This document shows, in pieces, positions 47,030-55,190 of a stretch of 64,000 bases of DNA; positions within the stretch are counted from its first letter, which is position 1; every line of letters begins with the position of its first letter. The position numbers were made by a program, and so were the translations under genes. A model generated the notes under the pieces. That model ran no database searches, was not told the DNA's origin, and saw nothing but the letters and a program-made list of their open reading frames with translations. Source of the DNA: Cellulomonas sp. Y8 (GTDB lineage: Bacteria; Actinomycetota; Actinomycetes; Actinomycetales; Cellulomonadaceae); contig NZ_CP041203.1 of the NCBI RefSeq assembly GCF_008033115.1, positions 2,852,001 through 2,916,000 of the forward strand, read 5' to 3'.

Positions 47030-47296
47030 GTGGCCGAGCTCGTGGTGGACCATGCCTCGCTCAGGACCGCCGGCAGCGGCATCCAGACGTGCGCGCAGTC
47101 GCTGCCCGGATCCGGCTGGGTCGCGACGTCCGATCCGGGGTCGCACCAGGTGGCCGTGACGATCGAGCACGCCGCGGCGCTGGTGTCGCGGCAGGTGCTG
47201 GGCGCCGCCGCTGAGATGTTCCGCGTCGGTCAGCGGGTGCTCGACGCCAGCGCCGAGTACGCCGCCGCCGACCGGGCGCTGGGGACGACGCGATGA
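47030..47296 (+). CDS. WXG100/ESX-like small helical protein
   Basis: A protein of 88 aa; GTG 47030 with GGGGAGGG 8 nt upstream. It is Ala-rich and predicted helical, with a Trp in LPGSGWVATSD near residue 28 and a second helical half (IEHAAALVSRQVLGAAAEMFRVG). Length and layout resemble ESAT-6-type helical hairpins, although a strict W-x-G turn is absent. It overlaps the next gene by 4 nt. It is likely the small partner or chaperone of the large protein that follows. Confidence 0.62.
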   Translation: MAELVVDHASLRTAGSGIQTCAQSLPGSGWVATSDPGSHQVAVTIEHAAALVSRQVLGAAAEMFRVGQRVLDASAEYAAADRALGTTR

Positions 47297-49539
47297 CGCA
47301 GTGGACGGTCGACGACCCGGGCGCCGGCGACCCCGACGGCCTGCGGGTCCAGGGCGCCCGGTTGGACAGCCTCACGCGGCAGCTGGCCGAGGCCTGCTCC
47401 GTCCTCCGCCGACACTGCGAGGCGCTCGGCCCCGACGTGTGGACGGGGAGCGCGGCTGACGCGCTCCGGAGCACCAGCGCGCGGCACCTCGCGGACCTCA
47501 CCCGCCTCGTCGACACCGTCGGGCCGTGCGCCAGCGCGATGTACGTCTACGCGGGCGCCGTGCAGCGCATCGCCGAGGACGCCGTCCTGGCCCGTGCCCG
47601 GCGCGACGAGGCCGCGAGCGACCACGCAAGGGCCCTGCGCCTGATTTCGCAGTACACCTCCGTGCCCTCCGGCACGGTGTCGGACCGCAGCATCGCCGCG
47701 CAGCGGACCGCGCGCGACGCGGCCAAGGAGCGGCTGACGGCCGCCGGGCACACGCTGCAGGCGCTGGCGGACGAGCGTGCGAGTGCGGACGCGCGCCTGC
47801 TGTTCGACCTGCACGGGCTCGCCGAGATCTCGGACTGGTCCGCCGTCGGGGCGGGGCTCACCGCGGCCGGCGTGCACCGACCGAGCGACCTGAGCACGGC
47901 CGGTCTGCGCGACGCCCTGCTCGACCTCGCCCGTGACATCCTGCAGGGCGACTCCTCGGCCGCGACGCTCGCTGCTCTGCAGAGCCTGCTGGACGCCTGC
48001 GCCGACGAACCCGCACTGCTCGGCGCGTTCTTCCAGCGCCTGGGCGGCAAGGGCACCGCCGACCTGGTCTCCCGGATCGGGACCGCTGTGATCACCAGGA
48101 AGATCGACGATGCGGACGGGCTGCGGCTGGCCGTCACCCTGCAGTCGGCGCTGTCGGCCGCCTCGTCGCTGTGGACTGCGGGGCGGGCGCGGGTCTTCGC
48201 CCGCGACCTCGTCGGTGCCTCCGACGGCGCTGCGGTCGTCGGGTTCCTGTTCGGCAACCCGTGGACCGCCCCCATGGGCGAGCACTTCACGGTGGCGATG
48301 GCCGACCTCGTCGATCGGCGCGAACGGCTCGGAGAGGGGCAGTGGGGTGCCGCGCTCGCCTCCGGCGCCCTCACCCTCAGCAACCTGCAGTTCCCCGACC
48401 GGCCCGGGAGAGGAGCCGACCCCGCCGGGGCGGTCCTGCAGACTTTGGGGAACTACCCCGACGCCGCGCTGTCCTGGCTCACCGCCGGCGGTCCGGTCGC
48501 TGGTGCGGACCGTGCCGGTGCCTTCCCCCGGATCGCCTACTGGGTGGGCGAACGCGTCTGGCCCGAGGCGGACGGGTACACCGCGGTCACCGCGCTGTGG
48601 GCCGGCATGCAGCTGGCGACCGGCGGACCGAACGACCCGGCAGGCTGGAAGGACGACGCCTGGAAGGCCCTGGCGGAGGCGAACTCCGCGTTCACGGCGG
48701 CGTTCATCGGCAACCCGCACGTGCTGCCCGAGCACCTCTGCGACGAGGCGCGCATCAACCTCGTCGTGGCGATCACCCGGCAGCTGCCGCTGCTGTGCGA
48801 GGTGCCGCTGATGCGCTTGATCCGTGAGACGGAGGACCTGGCCGTCGCCGATTTCATGGTCGAGCACGACCGGAACATGGCGCTCGCGAACATCACCCGC
48901 GACGACCTCGCGGTTCTCTTCGGACTGGCTGGCGGGTCCGACGCGGGCGCTGACGCGCTGCGCCGCTCGACGTCGCTCATGCAGAGCGCGTTCCTCGGTG
49001 CTGCCTCCGACGGGAGCGGGTACAGCACGGACACGGCGTTCAGTGCCGTGGCAGCTCTGCAGGCGATGCTCGACGGAGCACTCAAGGGCTCGGCTGAGGG
49101 TGTCGCGCTGCGGCACGACGAGCGCGTCCAGTCGCTCATCGACGCAGCCGTCACGGCGGCGGGCCTCGTTCCCCTCCCGGGGGTGGGCAAGGCAGCGGAG
49201 GTACTGGCGCGGGAAGCCATGGGGCTGCGTCGGGGTGGCGTGGCTTCGTGGGCGGGTGGTGCCGCGGTCGACCTGGCGCGGGACAGGATCACTGACGGTC
49301 TCGCGAACCGGGCGAGCGACGCGTGGGCCAGCACCTACAGCGAGAGCACGGCGGACACGTCGGACAGGTCCGATCGCGAGGAGCAGCTACGCGACTCGCT
49401 GGAGAAATGGGTGGAGATCCTCGGGTCTGACCGCCTCGCGGAGCACGGCGGGCACACGGAGCAGTACGTCGATTCGCTGCTGGCCGATTACCGCTCGCTG
49501 TACAGGGACGCGGCGACTCAGGCTCGGGGATCGGAGTGA
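47293..49539 (+). CDS. Large WXG100/LXG-like protein, candidate secreted effector
   Basis: A protein of 748 aa; the ATG overlaps the preceding stop (ATGA). The N-terminal ~100 residues are helical with VWTGSAADALRSTSARHL, the W-x-G turn of ESX substrates. A long helical, Ala-rich middle follows. No known toxin or catalytic motif was found. Residues about 620-690 contain a glycine-rich stretch, LVPLPGVGKAAEVLAREAMG, seen in the C-terminal parts of related WXG proteins. No ESX/T7SS ATPase (EccC) lies in the window. Either it is secreted by a system elsewhere, or it is an actinobacterial WXG protein with a surface or structural role. Confidence 0.65.
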   Translation: MTQWTVDDPGAGDPDGLRVQGARLDSLTRQLAEACSVLRRHCEALGPDVWTGSAADALRSTSARHLADLTRLVDTVGPCASAMYVYAGAVQRIAEDAVLARARRDEAASDHARALRLISQYTSVPSGTVSDRSIAAQRTARDAAKERLTAAGHTLQALADERASADARLLFDLHGLAEISDWSAVGAGLTAAGVHRPSDLSTAGLRDALLDLARDILQGDSSAATLAALQSLLDACADEPALLGAFFQRLGGKGTADLVSRIGTAVITRKIDDADGLRLAVTLQSALSAASSLWTAGRARVFARDLVGASDGAAVVGFLFGNPWTAPMGEHFTVAMADLVDRRERLGEGQWGAALASGALTLSNLQFPDRPGRGADPAGAVLQTLGNYPDAALSWLTAGGPVAGADRAGAFPRIAYWVGERVWPEADGYTAVTALWAGMQLATGGPNDPAGWKDDAWKALAEANSAFTAAFIGNPHVLPEHLCDEARINLVVAITRQLPLLCEVPLMRLIRETEDLAVADFMVEHDRNMALANITRDDLAVLFGLAGGSDAGADALRRSTSLMQSAFLGAASDGSGYSTDTAFSAVAALQAMLDGALKGSAEGVALRHDERVQSLIDAAVTAAGLVPLPGVGKAAEVLAREAMGLRRGGVASWAGGAAVDLARDRITDGLANRASDAWASTYSESTADTSDRSDREEQLRDSLEKWVEILGSDRLAEHGGHTEQYVDSLLADYRSLYRDAATQARGSE

Positions 49540-49565
49540 CGGCTTCCGACCGTGGAGGCGCACGG

Positions 49566-50297
49566 ATGCGCCCTCGCCTGAGATGGTTCGTCGCCGCGCT
49601 GGTCGTGGTTCTCGTGGTGGTTGGTACCGGTCTGTGGCGCCACCAGCGTGCCCGAGCACCGGTCACCGATCCACCGATCACCGGTGAGCTGCACGTGCCG
49701 TCCGTGTACTGGCCTGAAGGGCGGGGCACCGGTCGTTGGGACAGGGACCCGTGGGTGATCGCGCTGCGCCACGCTCAGGTGCTGCGTGCGGCCGCGAACA
49801 ACCAGGGCGACTACTCCAGCGAGCTGTTGGCCGAGGCGTTCTCCGTCGAGCTCCTGAGGCGCGACGCCCGAGACACCGCGCAGTCAGCCGACCCGGCCTA
49901 CTACATGCCCGGACCGAGACCTTTCGTCGTGCTCGAGGTCCGTTCTCACGCGGACACCGCGCATGTCAGGGTCTGCAGTGCCTGGTCGTGGACAACCACC
50001 GAGGAGGAGTACGTCTCACAGCTGGACGAGTTCCGGTCCGGGAGCGGGAGCGACGTGACCTGGGAACTCGAACGGCGGGCGGACGGCACCCGCCGCGTCG
50101 TCGACGTCACGTTCACGGGAGACATGTACGACCGCTGCCCGATCGCCGGTGCCGTGGTGGGGTACTTCGACCCTGCGCCGCCGTATGGTGAGCCGCTCGA
50201 CGCCGTGCTCGGTCCGGACGGGCGGGTGGTCGAGCCGCGGTCGGTGCGGGAGCGTCTGCTCGACAGCTTCGCCCGGCCGTTGGAGGAGGAGCCGTGA
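49566..50297 (+). CDS. Membrane-anchored hypothetical protein of the WXG cluster
   Basis: A protein of 243 aa from ATG 49566, which has GGAGG 7 nt upstream. A GTG at 49536 overlapping the previous stop is an alternative and adds 10 residues. One N-terminal helix (RWFVAALVVVLVVVGTGLW) anchors an extracytoplasmic domain of about 215 residues with a Cys pair and many Trp/Tyr. No known domain is recognised. Its position directly after the WXG protein suggests a partner, chaperone or immunity-like factor; this is inference. Confidence 0.6.
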   Translation: MRPRLRWFVAALVVVLVVVGTGLWRHQRARAPVTDPPITGELHVPSVYWPEGRGTGRWDRDPWVIALRHAQVLRAAANNQGDYSSELLAEAFSVELLRRDARDTAQSADPAYYMPGPRPFVVLEVRSHADTAHVRVCSAWSWTTTEEEYVSQLDEFRSGSGSDVTWELERRADGTRRVVDVTFTGDMYDRCPIAGAVVGYFDPAPPYGEPLDAVLGPDGRVVEPRSVRERLLDSFARPLEEEP

Positions 50298-50351
50298 ACG
50301 GCGACTCCAGTGAGCGCCTGTCGGTGCGTTCACGCCGCCGGCGGCGCGCGA

Positions 50352-50978
50352 TCACCCCTCCGCCGCGCCTCGGTCCACCAGCGTGAACACGCTGGCCGGG
50401 CTCGACGGGTCCGGGTCGAGCGCGAGCCCGCCCTCCTGGTCCGCCACCACGACGCCCGCGGCCGACGAGACGTTCACCTGCTCTGGCTGGTCCAGCGCCG
50501 TGACGTCGAGCTGCTGGTCCGGCGCCGCCGGGTCGCACGGCGCCACGGTGATGACGTCGTCGCCGGGCAGGCTCAGGCAGGACGGCTGCCCGTCGGTGGT
50601 GGCCGTGGTCCGCACCTGGAACGTCGTGCCGGTGGGCTGGAACACCCAGGTCGTCGGGACGCCGCCCGCCTCGGCGGGGTCGGCCACCGTGGTGACGCCG
50701 CCCTCGGCGGTCGTGGTGACCCACTCGCCGCCGTAGGCCTGGATGTCGACCTGGTGGGTGCCGTCCAGCAGGTCGCCGCCCACGGTGGCGTCGTCGCCGG
50801 CCCCGGCGTCGGCCGTCGTCGCGACCGGGTCCGGCGCGGGCGCGGTGTCGGTGGTGTCCTCGGCCTCCGCGGTGCCGCCGGTGCACGCCGACGTCCCGAC
50901 GACGAGGGCGCCGGCCGCGAGGGCGAGCGCGAACGTCCGGGCGTGGGTGCGCGGGCGGCGGGTGGGGGTCGTGATCAC
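50352..50978 (-). CDS. Secreted lipoprotein with ricin-like C-terminal region (208 aa)
   Basis: GTG 50978 follows GGAGG. A basic N-terminus, hydrophobic core and lipobox-like GTSACTGG near residue 32 indicate lipid anchoring. An Asp/Thr/Ala-rich linker precedes a domain of ~140 residues with VDIQAYGGEWVTTTAEGG, PSCLSLPGDDVITVAPCD and ASVFTLVD, strands and a Cys pair of the sort found in beta-trefoil carbohydrate-binding modules. That fold is a guess. The gene converges on the WXG cluster. Confidence 0.6.
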   Translation of the reverse strand: MITTPTRRPRTHARTFALALAAGALVVGTSACTGGTAEAEDTTDTAPAPDPVATTADAGAGDDATVGGDLLDGTHQVDIQAYGGEWVTTTAEGGVTTVADPAEAGGVPTTWVFQPTGTTFQVRTTATTDGQPSCLSLPGDDVITVAPCDPAAPDQQLDVTALDQPEQVNVSSAAGVVVADQEGGLALDPDPSSPASVFTLVDRGAAEG

Positions 50979-51142
50979 GGTGGTCCTCCAGCGGGTCGGC
51001 CCGACCGCTGCTCGATCGGTGGTAGCCGCGAGGGGCGCTCGGCACGCCCCTCACCTCGAACGTAACGAGACCAGGGGCGGGTGCAACTGGGGCCGGGGCC
51101 CGCACCGCCCGAGCAGCCGCACCGTGCGCGGCGAAAGAGGCG

Positions 51143-51172
51143 TTGCCACTTCCCTTCCGCACCCGGTAGACA
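51143..51172 (+). promoter_or_regulatory. Promoter suggesting a leaderless mRNA for the HTH gene
   Basis: TTGCCA (51143-51148) and TAGACA (51167-51172) are 18 bp apart. The ATG at 51180 lies 7 nt after the -10 box, at the expected transcription start, and there is no ribosome site. Leaderless starts of this kind are common in actinobacteria. Confidence 0.55.
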
Positions 51173-51179
51173 TGTGGTC

Positions 51180-51812
51180 ATGGAAGTGTCCGTCCGCGAG
51201 GCAGCCGACGCGCTCGGCGTCAGCGACCGCCGCGTGCGCCAGCTGGTCGCCTCGGGGCGCATCCGCGCCCGCCGCGTGGGATCGCAGTGGCTCGTCGACG
51301 GCGCCTCCCTCCCGATCGCGCCGCGCCGCAGCCGACCGCTCAGTCCGACCGAGGCGTGGCTCCTGCTCGCGGCGGACCAGGCGTCCGGCGCACGGCCCGG
51401 CAGGTGGCGCGACCGCCGCGACCGGCTCCGGACCGATCCGTCCCCGGAGACCCTCCTCGCGTCCTGGGCTGCGGCGCGCGGCGACCGGCTCCTGTTCGCC
51501 ACCCGCGAGCCCGGCGGCCTGCTCGACGACCCGGCCGTCGTCCGCTCCGGCCTCTCCGACCCCCGTGCGGGCATCAGCGCCACCGACCTCGCCGAGGGCT
51601 ACGTCCGCCGCGACGACCTCGACGCGGTCCGCCGGCGACACCTGCTGCGCCCCGCGACCGGCCGTCCCGACGTCGTCCTGCACGTCGTCGCGGTGCTCCC
51701 CGCCGACCCGGTCCCGCCGCTGGTGCTCGCCGCCGACCTCGCGGAGCACGACGGCCCGCGCGAGCTGGCCCGTGCGAGCGAGCTGATCGCCCAGGCGGTG
51801 CGGGCCGCGTGA
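51180..51812 (+). CDS. HTH-domain protein, antitoxin-like partner of a nucleotidyltransferase
   Basis: A protein of 210 aa. The N-terminal excisionase/MerR-like helix-turn-helix MEVSVREAADALGVSDRRVRQLVASGRI (about 1-50) is followed by ~150 residues resembling the transcriptional-regulator half of AbiE-like pairs (LLASWAAARGDRLLFATREP, SGLSDPRAGISATDLAEGYV). It would bind its own promoter. The stop overlaps the GTG of the next gene by 4 nt, the usual arrangement of antitoxin before toxin. An in-frame GTG 6 nt upstream is a minor alternative start. Confidence 0.68.
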   Translation: MEVSVREAADALGVSDRRVRQLVASGRIRARRVGSQWLVDGASLPIAPRRSRPLSPTEAWLLLAADQASGARPGRWRDRRDRLRTDPSPETLLASWAAARGDRLLFATREPGGLLDDPAVVRSGLSDPRAGISATDLAEGYVRRDDLDAVRRRHLLRPATGRPDVVLHVVAVLPADPVPPLVLAADLAEHDGPRELARASELIAQAVRAA

Positions 51813-52531
51813 CCATCGCGCTGCCGCCCACGACCGTCGCGCAGACGGCCGGGTGGCACGCGCTCCTGGAGGTGCACGACCGGCTGCCCGGCTGCTGGAC
51901 GCTCGTCGGCGGCCAGATGGTGCACCTGCACTGCGCCGAGCGGGGCGCCGCCCCGGCGCGGCCCACCGACGACCTGGACGCGGTGCTGGACGTCCGGGCC
52001 GACGGCCGGATCCTGCACCGGTTCACCAGCGTGCTCGTCGCGCTGGGGTTCTCGTCGGCGGGGACGAGCCCGGCCGGGCACCAGCACCGCTGGACGCGCG
52101 GGCCGGCGCAGATCGATGTCCTCATCCCGCGCCGGGTGGGGGAGCGCGCGGCCGCGCGCCGCGGCGTGCACGGCGGGACGACGCTCGAGACGCCGGCCGC
52201 GCAGCAGGCGCTGGACCGGAGCGCCGCCGTCGCGGTAGAGGTGGCCGGCGTCTCCGGGCAGGTCCGGAGGCCGAGCCTCCTCGGCGCCCTCGTCGCGAAG
52301 GCGGCGGCGCACACCGTGGTCCTCGACCAGGCGCGGGCACGGCACCGCGCGGACTTCGCGGTCCTGACGACGCTGATCGCGCCGTCCGACCGGATCGACG
52401 AGGCAGGCCCGCGGGACCGCCGCTACCTCCGCGGCATGCTCGCGGCGCTCGCGGACGACCGGCGGACGGTGCTCCGGGTGGACGGCGCGGCGGAGGGCGT
52501 CGCCACGCTGCGAGACGTCCTCGACGCCTGA
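51809..52531 (+). CDS. Nucleotidyltransferase, AbiEii-like toxin
   Basis: A protein of 240 aa; GTG 51809 overlaps the previous stop. The nucleotidyltransferase signature WTLVGGQMVHLHC...PTDDLDAVLDV supplies the G-G turn and the metal-binding Asp pair, with a third acidic strand at RGPAQIDVLIP. KAAAHTVVLDQARARHRADFAVL is the helical tail typical of AbiEii. Known members add nucleotides to tRNA acceptor ends and stop growth when the antitoxin falls, giving abortive infection. Activity here is inferred from these residues. Confidence 0.72.
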   Translation: MTIALPPTTVAQTAGWHALLEVHDRLPGCWTLVGGQMVHLHCAERGAAPARPTDDLDAVLDVRADGRILHRFTSVLVALGFSSAGTSPAGHQHRWTRGPAQIDVLIPRRVGERAAARRGVHGGTTLETPAAQQALDRSAAVAVEVAGVSGQVRRPSLLGALVAKAAAHTVVLDQARARHRADFAVLTTLIAPSDRIDEAGPRDRRYLRGMLAALADDRRTVLRVDGAAEGVATLRDVLDA

Positions 52532-52564
52532 CCCCGCACGCCCGGCGCCCCCCGCCCGCACGCC

Positions 52565-52601
52565 GCGAGGGGCGGACCCACCGCACGGGCCCGCCCCTCG
52601 C
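52565..52601. terminator. Bidirectional hairpin between the toxin and chvE genes
   Basis: An 11-bp perfect stem runs GCGAGGGGCGG (52565-52575) to CCGCCCCTCGC (52591-52601) with a 15-nt loop, between convergent genes. Confidence 0.6.
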
Positions 52602-52634
52602 CTCGACCGCCGCCCTACCGGACGCCGACCCTCG

Positions 52635-53744
52635 TCACCCCTGCGTCAGCGGCGCCAGCGTGTCGTCGTCCTTGTACACGTCGGCCGCGTTCTCCTTCGT
52701 CACGATCACGGGCGTCAGCAGGAACGACGGCACGACCTTGACCCCGTTGTCGTACGACTCGGTGTCGTTGATCTCCGGCTCCTCGCCCTTCTGCAGCGCC
52801 TGGATCTCCTTGATCGTCTGCGCCACGAGCTCGCGGGTGTCCTTGTAGATCGTCGAGTACTGCTCGCCGGCCATGATCGACTTCACCGACTCGACCTCGG
52901 AGTCCTGGCCGGTGACGACCGGGGTCTCCTTGCCGGCCTGCGACACGGACGTGAGCGCCGCGCGGCCGAGGGTGTCGTTCGGCGACAGGACGCCGTCGAG
53001 CTCCTCGGAGCCGTACGAGCCGGCGAGGATCGTGTCCATGCGCTTCTGCGCGTTCTCGGCCTTCCAGCCCTGCGTCGCGACCTGCTCGAACGACGTCTGG
53101 CCGGAGACGACGACCAGGGTGCCGTCGTCGATCTTCGGCTGCAGGACGCTCATCGCGCCCTCGAAGAACGGCGTGGAGTTGGCGTCGTCGGGGGAGCCGG
53201 CGATGAGCTCGATGTTGTACGGGCCCTCGCCCTTGCGCTCGGCGAGGCCCTCGAGCAGCGCCTGCCCCTGCAGGACGCCGACCTGGTAGTTGTCGAACGC
53301 CACGTACATGTCGACGGCGTCGGTGTTCTTCACCAGGCGGTCGTAGGCGATGACGTGGGCGCCGGAGTCGACCGCCGCCTCGAGCTGGGAGCCCAGCTGC
53401 GAGCCGTCGATGGCGCCGACGACGATCACGCTGGCGCCCTGCTCGGTCATGGCCTGGATCTGGTTCTGCTGCTCGGTGACGCCGCTGTTCGCGAACTGCA
53501 CGATCGGGTTGTACCCGGCCTCGGTCAGCCCGTCCTTGAACAGCTGCTCGGCGAGCACCCAGTTCTCCGACGTCTTCTGCGGCAGGGCGACGCCGATGGT
53601 GGCGTCGGCCGCGAAGCCGCCGCCGCTCTCGGACGACCCGGCGGTCTCCTCGGTGGACGACCCGCCACGCTCGGACGAGCAGCCGGACAGGAGCAGTGCT
53701 CCGGCGGCCCCGGCGGCGACCAGCGCCGCAGTCAGCTTCTTCAT
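52635..53744 (-). CDS. chvE: Multiple-monosaccharide ABC transporter, binding lipoprotein
   Basis: A protein of 369 aa. ATG 53744 was chosen because MKKLTAALVAAGAAGALLLSGCSS is a proper lipoprotein signal (Cys at about 22); a GTG at 53756 is possible. The periplasmic-binding type 1 domain is of the ChvE kind: VALPQKTSENWVLAEQLFKDG, IQAMTEQGASVIVVGAIDGSQL, IAYDRLVKNTDAVDMYVAFDNYQVG, TGQDSEVESVKSIMAGEQYSTIYKD. It binds aldopentoses or hexoses such as arabinose, xylose, galactose or glucose. It lies after mmsB with two hairpins between them. Confidence 0.93.
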   Translation of the reverse strand: MKKLTAALVAAGAAGALLLSGCSSERGGSSTEETAGSSESGGGFAADATIGVALPQKTSENWVLAEQLFKDGLTEAGYNPIVQFANSGVTEQQNQIQAMTEQGASVIVVGAIDGSQLGSQLEAAVDSGAHVIAYDRLVKNTDAVDMYVAFDNYQVGVLQGQALLEGLAERKGEGPYNIELIAGSPDDANSTPFFEGAMSVLQPKIDDGTLVVVSGQTSFEQVATQGWKAENAQKRMDTILAGSYGSEELDGVLSPNDTLGRAALTSVSQAGKETPVVTGQDSEVESVKSIMAGEQYSTIYKDTRELVAQTIKEIQALQKGEEPEINDTESYDNGVKVVPSFLLTPVIVTKENAADVYKDDDTLAPLTQG

Positions 53745-53769
53745 GGGTGGTGTCACTCTTCCTGGTTGG

Positions 53770-53817
53770 GCACCCGTCGTTGGGTGCGGTCGAGCGTCGT
53801 GCCGGGGGTCGGCACGA
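53770..53817 (-). terminator. Two tandem hairpins between mmsB and chvE
   Basis: GCACCC/GGGTGC (53770-53775 with 53782-53787) and TCGTGCCG/CGGCACGA (53797-53804 with 53810-53817, 5-nt loop). They lie within one operon, so they probably attenuate or stabilise mRNA and let binding protein and permease amounts differ. Confidence 0.5.
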
Positions 53818-53862
53818 TGGGGTACAGGTGTGGGTTTAGGGGTCGGCGCCGGCGGCGCCCGC

Positions 53863-55158
53863 TCAGCTCCGCGCCAGCGTCTCGTTCTGCGACACCGGCA
53901 CCGCGCCGGTTCCCGCGTTGCTGTCGTCGGGCCCGGGTCCCTCGGGTCGGCCGCGCCGGGCGCCCTTCATCAGCAGCCCGACGATGGACGGCCGGCCCTG
54001 GACCTTGTTGTAGACGTCGAAGGCGACCGCGGCGAGCAGCACCAGGCCCTTGATCATCTGGGTGCTGTCGGAGCCGACACCCATGAGCTGCAGGCCGTTG
54101 TTCAGCACCGCCATGACCAGGCCGCCGATGAGCGACCCGACGACGGTGCCGACGCCGCCCGAGACCGCCGCGCCGCCGATGAACACCGCGGCGATCGCGT
54201 CGAGCTCCCAGTTGGTGCCGTCGAACGGCCCCGAGGCGGTCGACCGACCGATGAAGACGATGCCCGCCAGCGCCGCCAGCACGGACATGTTCATCATCAC
54301 GAAGAAGTTGGTGCGGCGGATGTTGACGCCGGACAGCGCCGCCGCGACCTTGTTGCCGCCGACCGCGTACACGTGCCGACCGGTGATCGTGCGGCTCGAG
54401 ACGAAGCCGTACAGCAGGACCAGGACCCCGAGGATGACGCCGGAGACCGGGAACGAGGTGCCGACGCGGCCGCTGCCGAACAGGACGGTGGCGTAGGCGA
54501 TGACGGCGCCGAGGGCGACCATCCGCGTGATCGACACCCACAGCGGGACCGGGGTGCCGCCGAGGCGGCGGGCGGACCGGCGCTTGCGGAGCTCGCCGTA
54601 GACGACGCCCGCGACGGCGAGGATGCCGAGCAGCAGCGTCCAGTTGTTCAGGCCGGTGTTCGGGCCCCACTCGGGCAGGTAGCCGGCGCCGAGCGTCTGG
54701 ATCTCCTCGGGGACCGGGACGGTGTTCGACTTGCCGATGTACTGGTTCGCGCCGCGGAAGAACATCATCCCGGCGAGCGTGGTGATGAAGCCCGGGATGC
54801 CGACGTAGGCGACCCAGAACCCCTGCCAGGCGCCGATCACCGCGCCGACGGCCAGGCCGAGCAGGATGCCCGCCCACCAGGGGATGCCCCAGTCGCGGAT
54901 CGCCAGCGCCACGATGATGCCGACCACCGCGGCCACCGACCCGACCGACAGGTCGATGTGCCCGGCGATGATCACCAGCACCATGCCGATCGCCAGGATC
55001 AGCACGTACGAGTTGCCGTTGATGATGTTCTGCGCGTTGGTCGGCGTGAGCACCTTCCCGCCGGTGGCGATCTGGAAGATGATCACCAGCGCGATCAGCG
55101 CGAACACCATGCCGAACTGGCGGGCGCCGCCGCCGAACAGCTGCTTGAGAGACGTCAT
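53863..55158 (-). CDS. mmsB: Multiple-monosaccharide ABC transporter permease
   Basis: A protein of 431 aa; ATG 55158. It has about ten hydrophobic segments of the RbsC/AraH class (CUT2): ILAIGMVLVIIAGHIDLSVGSVAAVVG, GFWVAYVGIPGFITTLAGMMFFRGA, GRHVYAVGGNKVAAALSGVNIRRT, DAIAAVFIGGAAVSGGVGTVVGSLIGG. The extended loop around residues 150-215 is the mark of MmsB/GguB compared with shorter RbsC. It pairs with MmsA and ChvE encoded beside it. Confidence 0.93.
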   Translation of the reverse strand: MTSLKQLFGGGARQFGMVFALIALVIIFQIATGGKVLTPTNAQNIINGNSYVLILAIGMVLVIIAGHIDLSVGSVAAVVGIIVALAIRDWGIPWWAGILLGLAVGAVIGAWQGFWVAYVGIPGFITTLAGMMFFRGANQYIGKSNTVPVPEEIQTLGAGYLPEWGPNTGLNNWTLLLGILAVAGVVYGELRKRRSARRLGGTPVPLWVSITRMVALGAVIAYATVLFGSGRVGTSFPVSGVILGVLVLLYGFVSSRTITGRHVYAVGGNKVAAALSGVNIRRTNFFVMMNMSVLAALAGIVFIGRSTASGPFDGTNWELDAIAAVFIGGAAVSGGVGTVVGSLIGGLVMAVLNNGLQLMGVGSDSTQMIKGLVLLAAVAFDVYNKVQGRPSIVGLLMKGARRGRPEGPGPDDSNAGTGAVPVSQNETLARS

Positions 55159-55190
55159 CGTCCGGTAGTCCTTCGTCGGGTTCCGCTGGA

